Assembly (NCBI GenBank): GCA_016932145.1
Contig: JAFGDI010000003.1
Location: 1-7,351, forward strand
Source of the DNA: Sedimentisphaerales bacterium
GTDB lineage: Bacteria; Planctomycetota; Phycisphaerae; Sedimentisphaerales; SM23-30
Direction of reading: 5' to 3'
Length of the DNA stretch: 7,351 nucleotides
The position numbers and the translations under genes were made by a program. The notes under the pieces were generated by a model. It saw only the letters and a program-made list of their open reading frames with translations, was not told the DNA's origin and made no database searches. Within the stretch, counting starts at the first letter, position 1, and every line of letters starts with the position of its first letter. Below, piece by piece: positions 1-5,063 of the stretch.

Positions 1-2094
1 CGGTTCGCCATCCAGAATTATTTCGTCATATTCACTGCAATTGGCCGGTATTACAAATCTTACCTTAATATTAGCTGGAATAGTCAGTTGGAAGACACAA
101 TTATCAGCCTGCTTAACCATACCTACAGAAATTGCCCCACGAATCGAAGGTACTGTAGCCTGAAATTGTGTCAGAGTTGCCGGCTGAGGCTGGATCAGGA
201 TTTTGGCAAAGCCGGCTTCCAGTGGACGAACACCGGCGATAAACCGTGGTATAATATTAGCCGGAGCGGCTCCCCAGGCATGGTTCCAATCCTGATTGGG
301 TTTATAGGCAATGCCCCAGGCTTCCATGGTTATTGTCGAACCTTCACGCATCATATTCACCCAGCTTCTGGAACTATCAGAAGTCATCAAAGCCAGTGCC
401 GTCTGCTCTTCTCCGGCATAATACAACGCTTCAAGCAAATATTGCGCACCATAAACACTACAGGCCATTCCCTTTGACTTGACAAAATCAGCTACAACTG
501 CTTGTTTATCCGCGGGAACCAAACCAAAAGCCAATGCGAACATATTGGCATGAAGTGAAGAATGAGCAGCACTTTCACCATCTAAATATAAGCCTGTCTG
601 GCTGTTAAATAATATCGACTGGAAAGACTGATATACCAGAGCGGCATCAGAGGCAAACTTCTGAGCGTCTGCGGTATTACCCAGTACAGTTGCTATCTGC
701 TGCATTAGTAACAGTGTATGATAATAAAAAGCATTAACCACCGTATTAACCGGTTTGAATACAAAGCCATCTCGTTCACCAGCGGGCCAGTCAACAATAT
801 CCTGCAAACTACCTGTATTCAATAGCCCATCTGTTCGAGCATACTGCTGCAAGAGTTTACTGCTCTTTAATGTATTATAACATGCTGCCAGCGATTCACT
901 GTTACCTGTGTACATATAATCCATCCACGCCATCATGATCGAATGCTGCTTCCATTCGGTCGGCCAGGTAGGATTTGCCAGCAGATATTCATGAGAATAG
1001 CGAGCCAGACTATATTCCCGGTCAACGCAATAGTGACAGAGCTGATTAATATAGGCATCTGCCTCATAGGGTTTACGCTCTCTATCTCCATCAACATAGA
1101 CACCACAAAAACTCGTCGGCTTTATACTGTATTTGCATAACTCCCAGACATCGTTCAATACCTGATCGTTACAACTAAAGGACGAAGCATTATCATTAAA
1201 AGGATAATGTACTGATATCTGCCTGACATCACCTGTTGCAACAGTGTATGGACAGTTGACGATCTCAACATAACGGAACGGAGCTATGCGGCCAAACTCA
1301 GATGGTATCGCAATTCCTGTAGTTGTACCCGCCGGATGAATTTCGTATTGACCTGAGCCGTCCAGCGTTACTGTCTTAAGATAATAGCGGATAGTACCGC
1401 CGGGCGCACGATCTACTAATCCATTTTTCAGCTTCTCGCCAAAATGAAACTCAACGCTTGTTCCAGCAGATACCTCTGGCTGCACTTGTGAGAGCTTTAT
1501 CATTGTTTCTTCTGCTGTGCCGATACGGATAGTCTGCTCAGGTATCTGCCATTGTATATAACCAAACGCATCTTTACCAAAATCAACCAGATAATGGCCA
1601 TTTGCTAATGGGGTAACACTTACAGGTGCTATCTGACTGCCAACTTGTTTATATCTGGCAGTATTATAACCTGATAGCGAAGTGCCTGTCTTTATCTGCT
1701 GAATATCAGACCAGGCAGACACCTGATCAGCTTTATCCCAAAGGCGTATTTTCCAATAATAAGTACTGTTAATTGCCAGAGCAGAACCCTGATATGCAAC
1801 ATTCACTGATGCATCACCAACCGACTTTCCACTGTCCCACTTATCTGGCGTATCCTGCTCCAATAATGCCGCACTCGTTGCTACCATAATCTGATATGCA
1901 CTCTGTTCATCAGCAACTATATCAGAATTCATGATCCAGCCAAATTCCGGGGTTGCATCACTAATTGTCGTTGCTGTGGGGTTATCCAGCAATTCACACA
2001 TTAAACCTGTTGGCGCACTAAGTGCAAACAGACTATTGACACCAACTAAAAATGATAGCAGGCATGCGTGTTTTAAGGTACTATATATTTTCAT
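1..2094 (-). CDS. Secreted GH78-family alpha-L-rhamnosidase, 3' end cut by the window edge
   Basis: Translating the reverse complement from the ATG at 2094 gives 698 codons with no stop. GH78 enzymes hydrolyse terminal alpha-L-rhamnose by inversion. Seen: a signal peptide (hydrophobic from about residue 11, cleavage near 24-27); an Fn3-like domain at about 28-137 (YYWKIRLWDKADQVSAWSD); a beta-sandwich at about 165-300 (LVDFGKDAFGYIQW, VEFHFGEKL); the (alpha/alpha)6 barrel at about 302-621; and the start of the C-terminal beta domain (GVRPLEAGF at 621-629). Likely catalytic residues are Glu339 in DRERKPYEAD (337-346), matching the Glu of the common RDERLGWTGD motif, with Asp346 seven residues on, and Glu591 in TMEAWG. 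NQDWNHAWG, with His605, is also typical. There is no room for the extra N-terminal carbohydrate-binding domain of longer GH78 enzymes, so this is a compact form. An AAAGGA at 2110-2105 supports the start. It follows the upstream LamG gene by 23 bp, suggesting cotranscription. Family confidence is high; the exact rhamnoside is unknown. Confidence 0.9.
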   Translation of the reverse strand, partial: MKIYSTLKHACLLSFLVGVNSLFALSAPTGLMCELLDNPTATTISDATPEFGWIMNSDIVADEQSAYQIMVATSAALLEQDTPDKWDSGKSVGDASVNVAYQGSALAINSTYYWKIRLWDKADQVSAWSDIQQIKTGTSLSGYNTARYKQVGSQIAPVSVTPLANGHYLVDFGKDAFGYIQWQIPEQTIRIGTAEETMIKLSQVQPEVSAGTSVEFHFGEKLKNGLVDRAPGGTIRYYLKTVTLDGSGQYEIHPAGTTTGIAIPSEFGRIAPFRYVEIVNCPYTVATGDVRQISVHYPFNDNASSFSCNDQVLNDVWELCKYSIKPTSFCGVYVDGDRERKPYEADAYINQLCHYCVDREYSLARYSHEYLLANPTWPTEWKQHSIMMAWMDYMYTGNSESLAACYNTLKSSKLLQQYARTDGLLNTGSLQDIVDWPAGERDGFVFKPVNTVVNAFYYHTLLLMQQIATVLGNTADAQKFASDAALVYQSFQSILFNSQTGLYLDGESAAHSSLHANMFALAFGLVPADKQAVVADFVKSKGMACSVYGAQYLLEALYYAGEEQTALALMTSDSSRSWVNMMREGSTITMEAWGIAYKPNQDWNHAWGAAPANIIPRFIAGVRPLEAGFAKILIQPQPATLTQFQATVPSIRGAISVGMVKQADNCVFQLTIPANIKVRFVIPANCSEYDEIILDGEP

Positions 2095-2104
2095 GAATCT
2101 GAAT

Positions 2105-2110
2105 TCCTTT
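2105..2110 (-). promoter_or_regulatory. Ribosome binding site of the rhamnosidase gene
   Basis: On the minus strand AAAGGA ends 10 nt before the ATG at 2094. It lies in the 23-bp gap after the stop of the preceding LamG gene, which has no room for a separate promoter and terminator. This supports both the chosen start and cotranscription of the two genes. Confidence 0.6.
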
Positions 2111-2117
2111 CCAATAT

Positions 2118-4019
2118 TTAATTATTATCAGCACTCGGATATAATCCGCAGGCCAGCCATTTATTGGCCATATTACTAAAATCGACAAGATCAACAATGC
2201 CATCCTTTTGACCTGATGGCCCTGTTATGTCATAAAGGCTCTCTGTCCCTAAAAACTGCTCAGCAAAAGCGGCCAGGTCATAAATATCAATTGTACAGTC
2301 AGGGAAATTATTCGGCCCGGACCAGTCAGCCAATATGCCGGGCAGACCTATACAAGATCGTTCACCTGAAAAGTCAAATCGCAACTGAGCAATATCCAGC
2401 TCGTCCAGAACATAATTATATATCCGAATATCATCTAAATAGCCATTAAAACTCTCTGTTCCCAGTCCGGCATTACCAATATCCAAAGACACACTCATGC
2501 CATTTGGTATTACCAGTTCAGATTCTGCCGCTAATAACCCATCAAGATACAATTTGCATACTCTGCCATCAAACACTACAGATATATGCTGCCATGCCTC
2601 ATCAGCATGAAGACCATCAGTTACGGTAATAACGCTTTTCAGGCCGGTACTCACTAATATGTCATCACTGACACTATTATGACCCTGCCAGTTTACCCAG
2701 TAAGAAATGGTAAAAGCACCCGGCAAAACCATTGGTGTATCATACCCTGCCCCAGCCCATCCGGCATTAGAACTTATTGCCACCGCACCATTTACAGTCT
2801 GATCGGCTCCTGTCTTAAATGCCGGCTCTGACTGAACCTGGGCATTTTTGCCACTTATTAGTTCTGCATATTGCGAACCATTATAACTCGACTCATCCAG
2901 CGGCCAATGCCGCCATAAACCTTGCACCGTTAATAATGCCCGGTCAGAATATACTATGTGACCTGCCTGATCACTGACAGTAAAATAATATTCACCCATA
3001 TCAGCAATTTTACAATTTTCCAGGGTAAGATACGACCTGTACTCCTGTGTAACTGGGTCATAAACCTGGCTGATAATAATTTCTGCATCAGACTCTTGCA
3101 GCAAAATAGCTGTAGTGCCCTCTGCCTTATACCAATTTACCTGTCCGAGAGTCTCAGCCGTAAAGCAACACTCAAACTGAACCATTTGCCCTGCTCTAAC
3201 TACAGTCTCCTGGGGCTGACTGACAATAACTGGCAGACCATCAACTATAAAGCACGACAGATCCGCCGGGGTCCTGGCAATACTGCTAATACGAACTTCA
3301 TCGATAAGACCCTCAAAATTCTCTGTATATGTTGTCGGCCTCAACTCATTTCCTATAGAAAAATAGCCATCAACATTTGCTTTCAGATCGGCATTAAGCT
3401 CAAAAGAACCAACTTCAATAACTGTAGTTGCATTGGTAACCGGCGTCCAATATAACTTAAGATTATTGGCCGTATTTTCCTGACCGTTGTAAACAACCGC
3501 GACATGATACCAAAGGCCACTGCTAAAAGTGATTGCTGAGTCAAAATAATCTGTTGAACCAGCCAGCACCTGAAACCTTAATTTACCATCACTATTGATC
3601 CGGAACTGAAACCCGCGTTCGCTGCCTGTTGCACCATCATCTTCCAGACAGATTATTTCCATATGATGCGATATAGCACCCTGAGCCACCATCGGTTTTA
3701 CCAGTGCCTCAAAAGTAAACGCGCCATTTGTGCCAACCAGCTCTGAGATCAGCATTTTATTAACATTATCGCCAACATACCGCGCTGACGCCGTACCACT
3801 ATTATAGGTACTAACCGCATTGCCAAAACCATCAACCGACAATGCCAAAGCGGCACCATTTGCCAGCGAAAGATCCTTATCACCTGCTGAATCAGAACCA
3901 TCTGCATCGAAATGATATAAATGCAGTGTATTTGTATCTGCATTATAAGGAGCAGCAAACTGGGGTGTGACCATAGCAAAGAAAACTGTCATAAAATAGA
4001 CTAATAAATATTTCGACAT
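2118..4019 (-). CDS. Secreted LamG-Ig-LamG protein with dockerin-like C-terminal tag (633 aa)
   Basis: Seen in order: a signal peptide (MSKYLLVYFMTVFFAMV, cleavage near 22-23); a LamG/concanavalin-like lectin domain at about 27-255 (TLHLYHFD, GAFTFEALVKP, WYHVAVVYNG, FEGLIDEVRIS); an Ig-like domain at about 262-366 (VNWYK, DMGEYYFTV); a second LamG domain at about 368-548 (FTISYWVNW, WQHISVVFDG, LYLDG, GYLDDIRIYN); and a tail at about 556-625 with two degenerate EF-hand-like repeats, DCTIDIYD (574-581) and DGIVDLVD (606-613), each followed by a helix, the second ending in WLAC. No catalytic motif is visible. LamG and Ig modules commonly bind glycans or proteins, so a binding or scaffolding role outside the cell is inferred. 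The tail resembles planctomycete type I dockerin-like tags, but no cohesin is in the window. An AGGA 9 nt upstream supports the start. It is probably cotranscribed with the rhamnosidase downstream. The N-terminal module is nearly duplicated in the gene ending at 5064. Confidence 0.9.
   Translation of the reverse strand: MSKYLLVYFMTVFFAMVTPQFAAPYNADTNTLHLYHFDADGSDSAGDKDLSLANGAALALSVDGFGNAVSTYNSGTASARYVGDNVNKMLISELVGTNGAFTFEALVKPMVAQGAISHHMEIICLEDDGATGSERGFQFRINSDGKLRFQVLAGSTDYFDSAITFSSGLWYHVAVVYNGQENTANNLKLYWTPVTNATTVIEVGSFELNADLKANVDGYFSIGNELRPTTYTENFEGLIDEVRISSIARTPADLSCFIVDGLPVIVSQPQETVVRAGQMVQFECCFTAETLGQVNWYKAEGTTAILLQESDAEIIISQVYDPVTQEYRSYLTLENCKIADMGEYYFTVSDQAGHIVYSDRALLTVQGLWRHWPLDESSYNGSQYAELISGKNAQVQSEPAFKTGADQTVNGAVAISSNAGWAGAGYDTPMVLPGAFTISYWVNWQGHNSVSDDILVSTGLKSVITVTDGLHADEAWQHISVVFDGRVCKLYLDGLLAAESELVIPNGMSVSLDIGNAGLGTESFNGYLDDIRIYNYVLDELDIAQLRFDFSGERSCIGLPGILADWSGPNNFPDCTIDIYDLAAFAEQFLGTESLYDITGPSGQKDGIVDLVDFSNMANKWLACGLYPSADNN
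3270..3956 (-). repeat. Duplicated N-terminal LamG module, copy 1
   Basis: This segment encodes residues 22-250 of the 633-aa protein. Over the core (residues 98-164) I count 58 of 67 residues identical to residues 86-152 of the protein at 5064-7351. The DNA is also alike; for example a 21-bp exact match lies at 3594-3614 and 6957-6977. Similarity falls off after the first LamG module. Confidence 0.85.
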
Positions 4020-4055
4020 TCTCTACTTTCCTTTTCTCTCTCTTTACTTCAATAA

Positions 4056-4075
4056 CTTATACCTGAAACTTCAGG
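4056..4075 (-). promoter_or_regulatory. Candidate -10 box with adjacent palindromic operator
   Basis: Read on the minus strand, a 14-bp near-perfect palindrome (CCTGAA-gt-TTCAGG, 4075-4062) is directly followed by TATAAG (4061-4056), a fair -10 box. A start of transcription near 4048 would leave a purine-rich leader of about 28 nt carrying the AGGA ribosome site of the 633-aa gene. No convincing -35 box is at the right spacing, so the promoter is tentative. A dyad in the spacer next to -10 is a usual repressor position, so this could control the LamG-rhamnosidase pair. Confidence 0.4.
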
Positions 4076-4127
4076 CAGAACCAGCGTAAAACAACAAACA
4101 GGGTAATGGTATCGCGTCGCAATTACC

Positions 4128-4164
4128 ACCCCTGTATTACCCCACCTTCAAATATGACCCCTGT
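4128..4164. repeat. Pair of 8-bp direct repeats in the leader region
   Basis: ACCCCTGT occurs at 4128-4135 and again at 4157-4164, start to start 29 bp, with a related ACCCCACC between them at about 4139-4146. The spacing is near three helical turns, so one protein could contact both from the same face. The repeats are short and could be chance. Confidence 0.25.
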
Positions 4165-4189
4165 TGTGGACTATTTAAGCCCACAACAG
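4161..4189 (-). terminator. Hairpin after the PEP-CTERM gene, possible weak terminator
   Basis: A perfect 9-bp stem (CTGTTGTGG with CCACAACAG) around an 11-nt loop begins 15 nt after the TGA of the 232-aa gene. No U-run follows it on the minus strand (next bases GGGTCATATTTG). It is therefore a poor intrinsic terminator and may instead protect the 3' end of the mRNA, attenuate read-through, or need Rho. A second 6-bp stem (GGTAAT 4102-4107 with ATTACC 4122-4127) lies further downstream. Confidence 0.4.
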
Positions 4190-4204
4190 AGATTAAATTG
4201 CATA

Positions 4205-4903
4205 TCATTTCCTTTTCCGGGCTGCCACAAGACCGCCAAGACCAAGCAATGCCAAAGTCGCAGGTTCTGGGACTATTGCCAGATTATCAAAACTGCCGAG
4301 CGTGCCAGCAGCTCGAATATCAGTATATAATCCTACTACCAGACTGTCACCAGCACCAAATACCAGACCGTTACGATCGGCTATAACAACTCTTTCAGTG
4401 CCATTATAAAAACCAGCTTCATAATCATTAGCACCATCACGACTGATAAATAATGTACAATCACCACCAGCATATGCACCAGATTTAAGGTTCATCTCAG
4501 ATGTTCCATTGAAACCGCGTGAATATACAGCATCTTGTGAAACACGAGAATAAACCGATACATAGCTCTTACGAGTACCCTCTGTCGGCTCGACACCAAC
4601 ATAAAGGCCAATATCCTGAGAACCGCCATTATGACTAATATCAACCCGAAGCTCCTGGCCAATATTAAGCGTATAGCCATTTTTTATAAAGGCACTCTGC
4701 TCTACATCATCATAAACTGATGTGACAATTTCCAGTGAGCCGTTATTAACCTGCCATACCGAAGCGTTTAAAGCGGCTGTACCATTGTTCAAAATAACGG
4801 TATTCGTATAATCACTCAGATCGCCATCAGAAAAATCATCAATAACTGCCGCCTGAGTAGCTGCTGCTGCCAGCAAAACCAATAATAAACCTGCAAATTT
4901 CAT
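4205..4903 (-). CDS. Secreted PEP-CTERM sorting-domain protein (232 aa)
   Basis: Seen: a short signal peptide (MKFAGLLLVLLAAAATQA, cleavage near 18-19); a body at about 20-208 rich in alternating hydrophobic and Gly/Asn residues, opening with VIDDFSDGDLSDY and closing with GSFDNLAI, as in a single beta-sandwich domain; then a PEP-CTERM tail with VPEPAT at 211-216, the hydrophobic stretch LALLGLGGLVAA at 217-228, and RKRK at the very end. PEP-CTERM proteins are known to be handled by an exosortase, which is expected to cut near the PEP motif and pass the protein to the outer surface or matrix. The body has one Cys and no catalytic motif I recognise, so the specific function is unknown; a lectin-like or surface-structure role is inferred. 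The GGAGGA ribosome site 8 nt upstream fixes the start. The gene sits between two LamG genes and has gaps of 160 and 185 bp on its sides, so it may be its own transcription unit. Confidence 0.92.
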   Translation of the reverse strand: MKFAGLLLVLLAAAATQAAVIDDFSDGDLSDYTNTVILNNGTAALNASVWQVNNGSLEIVTSVYDDVEQSAFIKNGYTLNIGQELRVDISHNGGSQDIGLYVGVEPTEGTRKSYVSVYSRVSQDAVYSRGFNGTSEMNLKSGAYAGGDCTLFISRDGANDYEAGFYNGTERVVIADRNGLVFGAGDSLVVGLYTDIRAAGTLGSFDNLAIVPEPATLALLGLGGLVAARKRK

Positions 4904-4911
4904 GTTTTCGT

Positions 4912-4917
4912 TCCTCC
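4912..4917 (-). promoter_or_regulatory. Strong ribosome binding site of the PEP-CTERM gene
   Basis: GGAGGA on the minus strand sits 8 nt before the ATG at 4903. It is the closest match to the consensus Shine-Dalgarno in the window and stronger than the sites of the other two complete starts, suggesting this gene is translated at a high rate. Confidence 0.75.
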
Positions 4918-4942
4918 AAAATCAAATAAATTACATATCATT

Positions 4943-4966
4943 GTTTTAGCAAACCAATACTAAAAC
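4943..4966. promoter_or_regulatory. AT-rich inverted repeat upstream of the PEP-CTERM gene
   Basis: GTTTTAG (4943-4949) and CTAAAAC (4960-4966) form a perfect 7-bp dyad with a 10-nt spacer, about 40 bp before the start codon of the 232-aa gene. This is operator-like in size and position. No clear -35/-10 pair could be fixed around it, so its role is a guess. Confidence 0.35.
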
Positions 4967-4996
4967 TCTTGTTCTTATCCTATAGGCTTCAAAATT

Positions 4997-5034
4997 TTTT
5001 GGCGGACAACCCTTAATAGGATTGCCCACCAAAA
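4997..5034 (-). terminator. Intrinsic terminator after the right-hand LamG gene
   Basis: On the minus strand a 12-bp stem with three G-U wobbles (GGTGGGCAATCC with GGGTTGTCCGCC) closes a 6-nt loop, and a TTTT/AAAA pair lengthens it to 16 bp. It starts 29 nt past the TAA of the gene ending at 5064 and is followed by AATTTT. The U-tract is short, but the stem is long and GC-rich at its base. It separates the right-hand LamG gene from the PEP-CTERM gene. Confidence 0.7.
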
Positions 5035-5063
5035 CAAGATGCCCTAAACATTTACTCTGATTA

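Noticed and set aside
88..477. Open frame of 129 codons on the plus strand
   Set aside because: It lies wholly antisense to the rhamnosidase barrel, has no ribosome site, and its translation is Cys/His/Arg-rich with no recognisable domain.
2062..2064. Cys11 of the rhamnosidase as a lipoprotein attachment site
   Set aside because: It lies before the hydrophobic core of the signal peptide and no Leu-x-x-Cys lipobox surrounds it.
2958..3455. Open frame of 165 codons on the plus strand
   Set aside because: It is antisense to the LamG-Ig gene and arises from its codon pattern; the protein has no coherent fold signals.
2118..4019. LamG protein as a catalytic glycoside hydrolase or polysaccharide lyase
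   Set aside because: Both concanavalin-like domains match LamG binding modules and no paired acidic catalytic motif such as that of GH16 is present.
4106..4386. Overlapping plus-strand frames across the end of the PEP-CTERM gene
   Set aside because: They are antisense shadows of a well-supported gene with a signal peptide and a PEP-CTERM tail.
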